Origin: Akanthomyces muscarius | Lineage: Eukaryota > Ascomycota > Sordariomycetes > Hypocreales > Cordycipitaceae | DNA length: 64,000 nucleotides | Assembly (NCBI RefSeq): GCF_028009165.1 | Contig: NC_079244.1 | Location: 310,001 to 374,000 of the forward strand | Direction: 5' to 3' | Part shown: piece after piece, positions 11,721 through 21,608 of the stretch | How positions within the stretch are numbered: position 1 is the first letter of the stretch | Layout of the letters: each line of letters starts with the position of its first letter | Program-made: the position numbers and the translations under genes | Notes under the pieces: model-generated | The model's database searches: none | What the model saw: the letters and a program-made list of their open reading frames with translations, nothing else | Told to the model about the DNA's origin: nothing

Positions 11721-13880
11721 TAAATTAATAGTAAAATACTATCTTCTACTTATTACCCTTATAGATTCTTAGCTATCTATATATATCTTTTATATCTAAC
11801 TTAGTATAGAACTTAGTGCCTTATAGTTAATTAATTATTTCTATAATTAAAGGTAATAACGCCCTATTTTTCTTAGTAATTTAGTTAAAGCTATAATAAT
11901 TAATATATAAGTAGAGTTTTCCCCCCTTCTTTAATATAAATAAGATAAGAGTTCTTACTAAACTAGTAGATCTTCTAATCTATCCTTATTTTAGCCCTTT
12001 ATTAATAAAGTTATATAGCTTATATAACTCTCTTACTATAAGAGGGTAGATAGGTCCTTATAGTAACGTCTTACTATCTTCTAGTTTAATAGTATATATA
12101 GGCCTATATAATAGTAGTAACTTTATAGCTTTTTTAGGTAAAAAGAGCTCTATAAATTCCTAGTATTCTTATAATAACTTTATATATATTCCTTTTATAG
12201 TTATAATAGGTAGGTTTAACTAGCCTCTTACTAGTATTATCCTAAATTTAGTATTCTTTATAACCTTTTAAGCTCCTTTTAAGTTTAATACTATCTTAAT
12301 ATCTTTTATATTAATACTATAATTCTAATAGTCTAAGCTATTATAAATTAAAATATTTTATTCTCTAATTTATTACTAACTAAAAATAAAGTCCTTTAAA
12401 AATATTATAACTAAGAAAAGAACTTATATCTCTTTTTATATTTAAGATTATTTATAACTTATAATATTTTTATAACTTCCCTATTTACCTAAATTCCTTT
12501 TTTAGTTAAAAGATATATTAGTATAGTTAGTTTAAAGAAGCTATAAACTTCTAATTTTTTAACTATATACTTATTAATAATATTTAGATTACTCTTTATA
12601 TTAATTATTATTATTACTTTTTCTTAACTATATCTTATTTACACTTTTATTATAACTTTATATTAAAGGTAGATTTAATAATAGACCTTATCTTATTATA
12701 TCTCCTCTATATAATAGTTCTTAATTAGGCTATTATTTAGGTATATTATTATATTCTTACTCTAAGTTACCTATTTTATCTTAGTAATTTTTAACTAATC
12801 CTTATACTTATTAGTAGTATAACTTCCTCCTTTATAAATAGTATAATTATCTATAAAGTAGTTTCTTTATAAGTAGTTACCCTTATATTTAAAATATCTT
12901 ATAAAAAAGTCCTTACTAATATATAATATATCTATAATATTTTAGTTACTTTATAGCTTATTTTTATCTAATATAGTAAGTTAAGGCTTTAAGATTATCT
13001 TAGCTTATAAGGTTATATTTACTACTCTTTTAGTATTCTCTATATAAAACTCTAGCTCTTTTTATATTATAAGATTACTATTACTACTTATTACTATTTA
13101 AAGCTTATAACTAAGTCCCTTTAAAGCTATTATAATTTAGAAGCTAAAAGGTAAAAAATCTAGTAGCTTTATTATAGTATTCTCTATTTAATATAGATAC
13201 TTCCTTACTAGCTTATTAGTGTTATATTTATATCTTAAGAGGTTATAAGTTACTTACTATACCCTAATATTTTTATCTCTTAGTTCTTTTTTATACTAAA
13301 TATTAAAGTCTTTTTAAATAACTCCCCTATAAGTTCCCTATAAAGTTATAATAAAGTAATAGGCCTATTATATCTATACCTCTCCTTATAGACACTATAC
13401 TATATATATTACCCTATTAAGGTTATCTATATAGTCTTCTATATACGCCTAAAAGTGTATTTATAAGGTAACTATAAAGCTTATATACTCTTAAAATAAT
13501 TATCTAGTAAATACTATACTAAAAAGCTTTATTATTACTATATATTTCTTATAAATTAGTTCCTTTAAGAGGTTTTTTAATTCTAAAATTACTATAATTA
13601 GCTACCCTTTTACTAGCTACTTATAGTATACTACTAGTTATACTTATTTCTATTTTTTTACTACTTTTTAGATACTAACTTATATCTCCTTTACTATTAT
13701 TAAGCTAATAGCTATACTTACTATACTACCTAATAGGTTAGACTAAACTAGTAATATTATTTATTACACTCTTATAGTAGTCTCTCTACTTACTTATAGT
13801 AAGGTAATAATTTATTTAGTTATAGTACTATAAGTAGTTTAGTATCCTATATACTAGGTAGTAATAATAATCCTATAAAG

Positions 13881-14066
13881 TACTATCGTTAAAGAGTTTT
13901 AGTTACTAGATAATCTTTAGGTTTTTAGAGTAATAGTGGAATTATCGCTGCCTCCTCGCTACTCCCTCGTCGGCAGCCCGCAGCTATATAGTAGCTTCTT
14001 CGCACGTAATACCTCTGGTTGCCTATAACCTCCTACCAACCAACGTGCCCTGCGGGTGCCCTGACA
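13881..14066 (-). repeat. 5' LTR of RIPed gypsy element (much less mutated copy)
   Basis: This is the same 186 bp as 5285-5470, but most C and G positions are retained, particularly over the last 130 bp (for example GCTGCCTCCTCGCTACTCCC against ACTACCTCCTTACTACTCCC). It borders the right inverted repeat of the outer element directly. Confidence 0.85.
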
Positions 14067-14117
14067 GTAGAGGTACGCCGCTCGCTTATCTACGCCGCTC
14101 GTTTATCAACCATGTTA
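14067..14117 (-). repeat. Right terminal inverted repeat of the outer Fot1-type element
   Basis: This is the reverse complement of the left repeat at 4022-4073. It contains two tandem 17-bp units (14074-14090 and 14091-14107), TACGCCGCTCGCTTATC and TACGCCGCTCGTTTATC. Confidence 0.8.
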
Positions 14118-14415
14118 ACAAACTTAACTTATATCTATAATATATTTCCGCTACTTATTTAACTTTCTAATCAACCATTTAACGTAGTTAACAATTAAAG
14201 TAAGACCGGAGTATTACAAATGTTCTAAAGTTCTCACACTTTGGAGCAGCAATCGCCCCTCGGGCCTAAATGAGTCCTGCGCTGCAATGTGCATACCTCA
14301 TTTATATTCCACATAGTGGATGTGCGGGGCTTTCTTCTTCATCCACAATGTTCTTGCTGCATCCGCCATTAATTATTTTGATCTGGGTATTCTACACCTC
14401 ACCGTATCATAGAAA

Positions 14416-15339
14416 ATGTCGCGCAATGGTCCTAGCAATACCTCTGCCGATGACTCGCTCCGTCATAACCGCCGTGACTCCCAGGCTGGCAGAAGCAGAA
14501 CCGCCCTGGTGACTGGCGCGGGGCGAGGAATCGGGAGAGCGATCGCCATCGCCTTTGCTCATGCGGGCTACAATGTAGCCTGCGTCTCGCGAACCCGGTC
14601 CGAGGTGGAAAATGTTGCTGCCGTTATAAACCTGACTACGCCTTACGAGGCAGGGGCTTTCGTCTGCGATTGTTCAGATGCGAATGCCTTGCACACGCTT
14701 GTCCGCGACGTTCGGCGTTGGAATGATCGTCCTGTTCATGTGCTGGTCAACAATGCGGGGTGCGCCAGGGTCGAAGCTGTCGAGCACCAGTCCAGCATGA
14801 CTCCATGGCAGCGGATCATGGACACGAACCTCAATGGTCCCGTGGCTTTAATTTACCAACTTCTACCAGACATGCTCGCCCGTGAGTCTGGTGTATTGAT
14901 CAGTATCGGGAGCAGGAACGCTATCTACACTGTACCCTACATGTCTGCGTATTCTGTTTCCAAGACCGGGTTGTTTCGCTTTCACCAAAACCTACAGCGC
15001 GAAATCGGCGATCGTGGAGTAGCCAATTTCTTCGTGGTTCCAGGGCTAGTGGCATCATCTATACTAGAGCCAGAGGACGCCATAGATCGAGCTAGTGTTG
15101 ACGCGATCCCTGGTGTCCGAAGGACAGTTGAGTATCTCACGGGTGCCAAAATGGGCTCTGCTGAGCCGGTAGCCAATCTATGCGTGCGATTGGCACTGGA
15201 TGACTCCTTGCGGCTTCTTAGTGGCCGATTTGTTGACACGGAGGACAACTTGGAAACAATTCTGGAAGATTTGCGACAAGGTGAACAGAGCAGATGTGTC
15301 ACAGAAAATTTGTACATGATGAGAGTGGATAAACTATGA
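14416..15339 (+). CDS. Short-chain dehydrogenase/reductase
   Basis: A single-exon 307-residue protein. The classical SDR signatures are present in order: the NAD(P)-binding TGAGRGIG at residues 33-40, NNAG at 112-115, a serine near 163-166, and the catalytic Y179-x3-K183 in SAYSVSKTG. It should be a cytosolic NAD(P)H-dependent alcohol/ketone oxidoreductase. The substrate cannot be told from sequence. An N-terminal extension of about 25 polar residues precedes the Rossmann fold. The ATG at 14416 is the first in frame. The gene begins 300 bp from the edge of the RIPed transposon block and is convergent with the CmcJ-like oxygenase gene 65 bp downstream, hinting at a small metabolic gene pair. 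Confidence 0.9.
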   Translation: MSRNGPSNTSADDSLRHNRRDSQAGRSRTALVTGAGRGIGRAIAIAFAHAGYNVACVSRTRSEVENVAAVINLTTPYEAGAFVCDCSDANALHTLVRDVRRWNDRPVHVLVNNAGCARVEAVEHQSSMTPWQRIMDTNLNGPVALIYQLLPDMLARESGVLISIGSRNAIYTVPYMSAYSVSKTGLFRFHQNLQREIGDRGVANFFVVPGLVASSILEPEDAIDRASVDAIPGVRRTVEYLTGAKMGSAEPVANLCVRLALDDSLRLLSGRFVDTEDNLETILEDLRQGEQSRCVTENLYMMRVDKL

Positions 15340-15404
15340 CCTGCGCGACGCAAAAGCGTTGTCTTGCTACCTCAATGACAAGCCAATATGACTCAAACAT
15401 AGAG

Positions 15405-16534
15405 TTAACCCTTCGTAAATACCAACGCTCTTACCTCGATGCTCTCCCGCGGATTGTGGCTGGCGCCAACGTCTTGTGGGGGCAACGCAGTGTGCGGGCA
15501 GCCTAGACAACAGAAGTTGTGTAAGTGTCCGGCCGTAACGACACCTGAAAAAAAGAAGCCATATACACTTTGCCTTAGCGTCTGCTGAGGAATCAAACGT
15601 CTTGAATAGCAAGACTTCGTCTTTTGTTTGCTTATCGAGGTAATACCACCTGTGTGACGCGTGATACAGCGGGTAGTAGCTTTCCCCGATATAACCTCTG
15701 GTGACATGATCCACGGACACCAAGGACTCCGGCGGAACGCTACTTCCATCGCACACTGCTAGTGGAAAGTCTTCTACCGCAAATCGTAGCGGGCGCCAGA
15801 TACTATTCTCGAGTCAGCAGATGACAGAAGATGGAACGACGGCCCTATTTTTACTTGATGATGCGAACCCTCCCACGCAAAAGGTCATCAGCCCGATCAC
15901 CCATGTGATAACGGACCCGTTTTATAGCACCCAATCGACTCTGATCTATCAGAAATGTTAGAAAGAGGCAAGGTCTGACTGCTCTTCCCAGGAAGCTGAT
16001 TTACCGTTGTGCACTGCACAGACAGGGAGTAATACAGCACTCGTTGTGCCATGCTGGGCGTCCACACCCAGATCGTGTATGGTACGACTCTGGTCACTTG
16101 ACCGAAGCTATCGAAAGAAATGAGTTTCATGACGCGTGCTGCGATATCCGCTAAGAAATTGACATCATTACCCTCCAGTCAAAAATGACGACTTCGGCAG
16201 CGTCTCCCACAGCTTCTCCCAGAATCGACCTAATGGAAGCAAAGTAAAGTGATTCGATCCTCTCTCGGGTGAAAAGCTCCAGCTCCATGGTTTGCCGTCT
16301 GAACTCGAAACCATGGGTATCTAAGTTAAATTGTGACTCACGACCGCGAGCAGCTTGAATTCGTTGTTCTGGGCCTGCTTCCAGCTCGAAATTCTGCCGT
16401 TCTCGCCCTTGCGGTACTGAGAACAGCACCTCGTAAGGCTTTTCCGTCTTGAAAACATCTTGCCATCTGATATAGTTGAGCCTTGCAACCTGGTCAGATG
16501 CTTGACCGAGTTTGTCTTTATTGTCACCAGCCAT
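15405..16534 (-). CDS. CmcJ/AsaB-like hydroxylase/desaturase, five exons
   Basis: Exons on the minus strand are 16172-16534, 16005-16107, 15855-15945, 15567-15802 and 15405-15502, giving 296 residues with all phases consistent. The splices restore family hallmarks that are broken in the raw frames: LNYIRW near the N terminus, RGRESQF, FDWRLRSSD, VHNDQS, RVRYHMGDRADDLLRGRV, NIWRPL, CDGSSVPP, HRWYYL, DEVLLFK and a C-terminal NPRESIEVRALVF. These mark the fungal CmcJ/AsaB family, related to cephamycin CmcJ and aspergillic acid AsaB, acting in secondary metabolism. The product is unknown. The start at 16534 was chosen because upstream in-frame sequence lacks family features. It is convergent with the SDR gene. 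Confidence 0.85.
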
Positions 16535-16980
16535 GATTGGAAGGTATCGGTATGGATACCCGGCTTTCCTTGCATAGATAAAATCCAGCAAGAGAAAATA
16601 CTGTACTAAGTACGCGACCGGAGAGCAGGGGGGCCGCCTACAGAATGGTATCGCGCAGTCAACGTGAGTAATCACATGGTCACATGGTTCGTTGTCCGCG
16701 GGCTGCCTCTTGACGAGGGGGACAAGCCAGATATGTCTTCGTGCTTGCAAGCTCCCATCCCACAGCCGACGCATGTTTCACTACAAAGGGGAGCTGTATT
16801 GATATGAACACGTCATAGTGTGCTCAGTTTTTGACGGCCAAAGCAGCCACTTATGCAGCTGCTGCATATTTAGCCTAACAGCGGTGCCTAACAGCCTATG
16901 AAAGACGGCCTGGCTACGGTACATTATTCCCAGTGGCGAATCGGTCTCGCAGTGTGACGCTGCATGCTGAACTACGCATC
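16535..16980. other. Intergenic
   Basis: This is the upstream region of the CmcJ-like gene and the downstream flank of the small Cys-protein gene. An open frame continues upstream of 16534 to 16774, but its translation has no family features. No further gene is supported. Confidence 0.5.
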
Positions 16981-17193
16981 CTACGCAGTCAAGAATCCTG
17001 TGCAGCCGCAGTTTCCTTTGTCATCCTTCATCTTCCCGCAGATGTTACAGTACAAGTCATTTTCCAGCACAGGAACTATATGCTCGCTCTGACATGCCTC
17101 GTGGATGAAATCTTTCCATGGCTGCTTTCGTCCATTAGTCGACTCGATAAAATTGCCCTCCATGGCCAAGTCTTCCTCCTCAATACCAGTCAT
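16981..17193 (-). CDS. Small Cys-rich protein (70 aa), function unknown
   Basis: The 70-residue frame starts at the ATG at 17193. The C-terminal half has two cysteines in CNIC followed by CGC, a possible zinc-binding knuckle, and the N-terminal half is acidic. Support for a real gene comes from the layout. A TATAAAGG box lies about 200 bp upstream, followed by a pyrimidine-rich leader and an apparent leader intron (GTAAGATT at about 17287 to a CGCAG acceptor just before the ATG). I do not recognise the family. The frame is open further upstream, so a longer N terminus cannot be excluded. Confidence 0.4.
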   Translation of the reverse strand: MTGIEEEDLAMEGNFIESTNGRKQPWKDFIHEACQSEHIVPVLENDLYCNICGKMKDDKGNCGCTGFLTA

Positions 17194-17927
17194 GGCTGCG
17201 AACTGCGGCGTAAGAGAAGCAGGTGACTTAAGAGCGCTAGGCTTTGTTAGCTGTGCCCGAAAGTGAGTGTGAAACAGCAATCTTACAGCGAGATTAAAAA
17301 GGTCGATTTGGCCAATTTCGGAGATACAAGTGAAAAGAACTCTACTCGCTAGAAAGGAAGAAGGGCGAGGCGGGGTTGGAACTGTTCCTTTATACAGATT
17401 CTCAGCCAGGTGCACAAATATATAGCCGACAAAGCTCCAAGCCACTTCACATCAACCCAAAATTTCAGTAGGATTTATCAGCAGTATCGGGCATCAGAGG
17501 ATTCCAGGCGCATGATGTAAGAGCTGCGGCTGATAAACGACCCCACTGCTCTGCATATTACGCCACTATACCACTGTCTTTTGTAAGGACCTGTAGTTAA
17601 TAGCTAAATAGGGAAACACAAGAGTGTTTGGTATATCAACCAGAATATACCCAAACAAACAAGAATTATGTCAAATCTCCGAGGCATATTATCTGTACAT
17701 TACAATAATAAAGTACTCTCACTGTTGCCTCACGCCCTGCGGGCATAGAAAGTAGCAGCCCTGGATGGGAACGCCCTTCGTCTTTTTAACACCATCTGCT
17801 TGAGCACTCACGCTACGCGCCACTCATTGAAAGCAAGTACCAAGGCTTGATTGGTGTGTAATAGATTTTCTTTAACTCTCAGATAGCACGGGATGGTTAA
17901 ATAGGTGACATTGATTTCTTTCGTGCC
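17194..17927. other. Intergenic, includes promoter of the small Cys-protein gene
   Basis: The part up to about 17450 holds the TATA element and leader of the minus-strand small gene. From 17450 to 17927 I see no gene. The latter is the 3' flank of the beta-lactamase-like gene. Confidence 0.5.
17387..17394 (-). promoter_or_regulatory. TATA box (TATAAAGG) of the small Cys-protein gene
   Basis: On the minus strand TATAAAGG is followed by a C/T-rich leader (CCCCGCCTCGCCCTTCTTCC), the usual arrangement of a fungal core promoter. Confidence 0.4.
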
Positions 17928-19589
17928 TCAGAGCTCACCACTGCCGCAGCTACTTGCGCTGTCTTGCTTACACCTATCAGTGAATATAAGTTGCCCACCG
18001 CCCCATTTTAGAGCAATGGCATTGCCTTCGGTATTGAACTGAAACGCAACATTAAAATAACTCTGCTCCCATGCCGTAAATCTCGCTCGTCGAGCCTGCT
18101 CGTCGTAGCTGAGTGCCCACTCGAAAATGTCGTCATTAAGATGACGAAGCTCATATCTTTGGGTATCCTTTCCTTGAAATAAGACCTCCAAGACACCGGA
18201 ATTATCCTCGCGTTGCTCGATATGAACATAAAAGTTTCCAAGTGCATTGTAATAGTCGCCGCAATAAGCTGCTACCGGCCGGGGGATGACATCGTGGAAT
18301 TCTTTTCTAGTCTTTTCGAGTTCGGCCATCATAGTAGCGACCTTGCCGACCTTGCGTCGACGAGACTCCTTGGCGAGCTCCACATAGTCTTCACTGGACT
18401 CAAATCCATGAATAGCGGCTGCAATAACCTGTGCGATCCAGTCTGCAGCGTCGTTGAGAGGCATGGAATTGGTCAGCACGACGAATCCCGTTTCCGTTTC
18501 GGGAAAGAGGTAGATGGCGGAGTAATACCCTATCCCTGCGCCTTGATGGTAAAAAGTACGTATGGACTTGGTAGGTTCTTGGGGTCTGTTGATGTAGGGA
18601 AGCTCGTCCCACGGGAAGAGCTCTGCATTGTCACCTTGAAGCCCAACCACGCCTGGCAGGTGAGTTTCGATCCAGCCCATACCGTACGAGCCATAACTCT
18701 CCACAGATGTATCCAGTGGGATATGGCCTTGGAACAGCATATCTAAATTGCTCAGTGGACTGTACCGCGGGTCAATCTGCGACTGGAGCAAAGCTTGACA
18801 ATACTTGAGCATGTCATTGATGGTTGAATACATGCCACCGGCCGTTTCAAACAGGCTTCCTAAGAACGGAAAATTCCTAGGAAGACAGTAGGTAGTTGCA
18901 TTCTCGAGTGCGGTGTAGGCGTCGGCAAAGTCCGTGTGCTGATCCAGAATAGGTCTCATAGTAGTGTTGAAGAGGCCAAGAGGTAAGAGTATAGATTCGC
19001 GGATGTACTGGTGCGCAGGCTTACCAGAGAGCTTCTCAATGATTTTACCTGCCACACTGTACCCCCAATTGTTGTACAGCCACGATTGCCGCAAAGGCGC
19101 CGCAACATCAAGCTGCGACACAGTCGGAGCCACCTCGGACGGCTGGAGAAGAAACTCCATGTCGCCCTGCAGGGCAACAGACATGTCACCGGAAAGCCCA
19201 GTTCGATGCGAGAGAAAATCAACCAGAGACACATCACCGTTCAGGCCCGGTTGCTGTGGGTGATACTCTGGCCAGATATCTTGTAGTGGTGTCGTCCATG
19301 TCACAGACGGATGCTGGAGGAGAAGCTGGGCCAGGCTTGCGGCGACAAAACCTTTCGTCAGCGAGCCCAAACCGTACAGAGTGTCTGCCGTGGGCGAAAG
19401 CTGGTCCGCAACATTTCGATAGCCAATGTTCTCAAGGTATATAGTCTGGCCCTTGTGAATAACGCCAATCGAGGCTGCAGGGACACCGGAGATATTACAA
19501 ATGTCGCGGATGATAGGAAGCGCTGCGCTAAGACGTTGTGTGATAGTATTGGGCTTCATCTTGAAGTCTTTCTGGTCCTCCTGTGGCAT
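17928..19589 (-). CDS. Serine beta-lactamase-like hydrolase (class C/esterase family)
   Basis: An intronless frame of 553 residues from the first ATG (19589). The ATG at 19559 has a better context and would give 543. The penicillin-binding fold motifs are in order: S-x-x-K in GSLTK (about residues 76-79), Y-x-N as YNN (172-174), and a late HQGAG where KTG is expected. Such fungal proteins act as esterases, amidases or transesterases on diverse substrates rather than as resistance enzymes. A C-terminal beta-rich region after residue 440 (GDYYNALGNFYV) resembles the extra domain of many family members. No signal peptide is evident. It neighbours the SDR and CmcJ-like genes. Confidence 0.85.
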   Translation of the reverse strand: MPQEDQKDFKMKPNTITQRLSAALPIIRDICNISGVPAASIGVIHKGQTIYLENIGYRNVADQLSPTADTLYGLGSLTKGFVAASLAQLLLQHPSVTWTTPLQDIWPEYHPQQPGLNGDVSLVDFLSHRTGLSGDMSVALQGDMEFLLQPSEVAPTVSQLDVAAPLRQSWLYNNWGYSVAGKIIEKLSGKPAHQYIRESILLPLGLFNTTMRPILDQHTDFADAYTALENATTYCLPRNFPFLGSLFETAGGMYSTINDMLKYCQALLQSQIDPRYSPLSNLDMLFQGHIPLDTSVESYGSYGMGWIETHLPGVVGLQGDNAELFPWDELPYINRPQEPTKSIRTFYHQGAGIGYYSAIYLFPETETGFVVLTNSMPLNDAADWIAQVIAAAIHGFESSEDYVELAKESRRRKVGKVATMMAELEKTRKEFHDVIPRPVAAYCGDYYNALGNFYVHIEQREDNSGVLEVLFQGKDTQRYELRHLNDDIFEWALSYDEQARRARFTAWEQSYFNVAFQFNTEGNAIALKWGGGQLIFTDRCKQDSASSCGSGEL

Positions 19590-20540
19590 AAAGGAAAGAG
19601 GGCGCAACTGGTGTCGAGGGCTAAGCGTGGCGAAAAGAAGGGCGTGGGGGCTCAAACGAAAGCGTGTCTGACCTGGCTTCACAGATTGCCCGGCGACCTG
19701 CGTTTCAGCTCAGCCCGCTGCACCAGTAGCGTAATAGCTGCATATTAAAGATATTAATAGTATATTACTTTACTGTACATCAATCTTGAAGATGAGTTTC
19801 TACAAGAGATCTTATTTTATATAAAATAATATTCCCTTCTTGAACTAAAGTAAGATAGCATTAAATATTATTCATAAAAATAACATAATTATATACTCAA
19901 TAGTTATTACTCTTTTAAAATTAAATATATAGCTCTCTATAATACATTGCTAATTATTGGCTTAATAATTACAAGAGTCTTTACTTACGGACTGTTTATA
20001 TGATATTATTTCTACTATTTATACTTTACTGGTGTGATGTGTATGCTAATAGGGTAATTTGCTATGTACGACGCGGTCGCGTAGTAACTTTTTGACTGCA
20101 CTCATACGTCAGCTGAAATGCGCGGCCTGATCTGCCACTCTCAAGTGTGGCCGCAACGTGTCAGGTATCTATTAGGTAGGGGTACATTCCATTCATATGC
20201 CAGACATACCTTCTCTTACTAGTGCAATGATTTTCGTCACATTTGCTTTTAATCAGGCGGAAGAGCCGGCGTCATGCATGGTGATGTGGCTGACAGCATG
20301 TCGCTATCTTGCCCTCCTGACAAATCACATTCCTGCCTCGCGCCCCAGTCAGCCTCTCTGCTTCCGGCCTGTAGTACCTCCCCTCCCCAGGCAGCCATCG
20401 GCTCAGCTCCAGGAAGTGGACCGAGAAATATTCATCCTCCCGTCATACAGCAGTCAGGTTTAGTCTCGTTTACTAGTCTCGAGACGTTGCTCAAGAGGGA
20501 GAAGGCCTTCCACACCAGGCAAAGCGGAGCCTTGGCGGGC
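19590..20540. other. Intergenic with a short AT-rich relic
   Basis: About 19740-20050 is distinctly AT-rich and may be a small RIPed relic, but nothing in it can be identified. 20050-20540 is normal in composition and has no recognisable gene. It ends at the target duplication of the intact retrotransposon. Confidence 0.45.
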
Positions 20541-20545
20541 CAGTA

Positions 20546-20940
20546 TGTAACGATGGCTTATTTACTAAGTCACAGTAGGTCTGTTTCTTAGGAAGTGAGT
20601 CAGGCTGAGGCTACAGGGTAGCACGATCTTGAGCAGTAGGCGATAAACGGTCGTTAAGAGTAGAACTCTCAATAGTGAAACTATTGCTTAGATTGATCAA
20701 TAGAGATCTAAACTATCTAGACTAGCTGTGGCCTTTGGGCTCCTTAATATACTAGAACCAATCTCTATTGCTCGGTGATGCTCTCCTTGCTCAGTGTGCT
20801 CAGTGCTGAGCAGGCTGAGCAGACTGATCAAGGTGAGCAGTCACGTGACACTGCCCCTCTTTCCTAATCGGGCTTCCTAGCAGTTGCGTCACTTCCGCTG
20901 GCCGCCGTTCCGCCGGCCAGGCTTCTTTGCGTTTGTAACA
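20546..20940 (-). repeat. 3' LTR of the intact chromovirus
   Basis: Base-for-base identical to 26846-27240 when read through. It is bounded by TG...CA and preceded by the CAGTA duplication. Confidence 0.97.
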
Positions 20941-20957
20941 TAATACTCCTCCTCCAT
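20941..20957 (-). other. Polypurine tract
   Basis: On the element's sense strand ATGGAGGAGGAGTATTA lies immediately before the 3' LTR, the position of the plus-strand primer in LTR elements. Confidence 0.75.
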
Positions 20958-21056
20958 TGGTCTTGTCCTCAAGGCCGCTACAACAGGCCTCCGCACAGGT
21001 TTCAGCCGCCGGTGAGCAACTTCCCTCCTGCATCCTTTTTTCTTCATGGCTTGACC

Positions 21057-21608
21057 ATGTCTAACGCACGCGTTAGTAAATCCTATCGTTCCTCCACTCA
21101 GCGCCGCCACGATCTTATTTCTCGAATTGAAAAAGTCGGCCTTCAACTTTTCGACATGGGTCGATGTACACCTTGTCGGGAGAGGAACTCTCTTTGTTTT
21201 GTTCTGAAGGGGTACACGAAATGTTCGGCTTGTCTGAAGAAGCAAACCCCTCACTGCGATGGTAACTTCTCGACCGAGGAGTTCGACCATATCGAATCAC
21301 AGAAGGAGCGTCTTCGTCAGGAGGCGCAGCGCAAGCGTCAGGAGGTTGGCCGTCTTGCAGCCGCTGCTGCGGCGGCATACTCCGCCTTGGCTCAGGCACA
21401 ACAGGAGGAAATCAACATCGCGTCCAAGCTGGATCATTTCACAGAGACGCAGTCTCGTATGCTTCGTCAGGAGGCGCTGGCTTTGGACAGCCTAGACGAG
21501 CCTCCTGGGTCTATGATTGCTTTGGAGGATCCTAACTGGATGTGGGATGAGTCTCTGCTTTTCGGTGGAACTGCGCAAGCAGTTCCGAGCAGCCAGACAG
21601 GTTCTTGA
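21057..21608 (+). CDS. Antisense accessory ORF with Zn2Cys6-like motif, inside the retrotransposon
   Basis: A 183-residue frame on the strand opposite to gag-pol, starting at ATG 21057 (the frame is open a little further upstream, but without an ATG). Residues about 36-67 have C-x2-C-x6-C-x8-C-x2-C-x7-C, the spacing of fungal Zn2Cys6 binuclear clusters. A Glu/Arg/Ala-rich helix likely to form a coiled coil follows, then an acidic Trp-containing tail (DPNWMWDESLLF). It sits between the pol end and the 3' LTR, overlapping the last 77 bases of pol in antisense. The upstream LTR could serve as its promoter. An intact frame with ordered motifs suggests selection. Its function is unknown, and a role as a DNA-binding regulator is inference. 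Confidence 0.75.
   Translation: MSNARVSKSYRSSTQRRHDLISRIEKVGLQLFDMGRCTPCRERNSLCFVLKGYTKCSACLKKQTPHCDGNFSTEEFDHIESQKERLRQEAQRKRQEVGRLAAAAAAAYSALAQAQQEEINIASKLDHFTETQSRMLRQEALALDSLDEPPGSMIALEDPNWMWDESLLFGGTAQAVPSSQTGS

Larger units (their letters stand above)
5285..14066 (-). mobile_element. RIP-degraded Ty3/gypsy LTR retrotransposon
   Basis: Direct repeats of exactly 186 bp at 5285-5470 and 13881-14066 are the LTRs. On the minus strand the interior reads as a decayed Ty3/gypsy polyprotein. A reverse transcriptase core lies at about 11400-11720 and an integrase C-terminal region near 7560-7680. The order along the minus strand shows that the 5' LTR is the right-hand one. The length of 8,782 bp includes a 1,861-bp nested Fot1-type element, so the original was about 6.9 kb. 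No matching target duplication is visible (TAAGG before, GTAGA after), so boundary loss or rearrangement is possible. The stretches 5471-7500 and 12700-13880 are too degraded for me to assign. Confidence 0.85.
4024..14115 (+). mobile_element. RIP-degraded Fot1/pogo-type DNA transposon, interrupted by later insertions
   Basis: Near-matching inverted repeats bound this block: about 4022-4073 on the left, and its reverse complement at about 14067-14117 on the right. They differ mainly by C/T and G/A changes as expected from RIP. Between the left repeat and 5284 the plus strand still reads as a decayed Fot1/pogo transposase. The 3' part of the transposase is missing because a gypsy element (5285-14066) lies between it and the right repeat. 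The right end is followed by TA, but the left end is preceded by CA, so the TA target duplication typical of the family is not cleanly preserved. Almost the whole block is depleted in CpA/TpG and rich in TpA. Confidence 0.75.
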
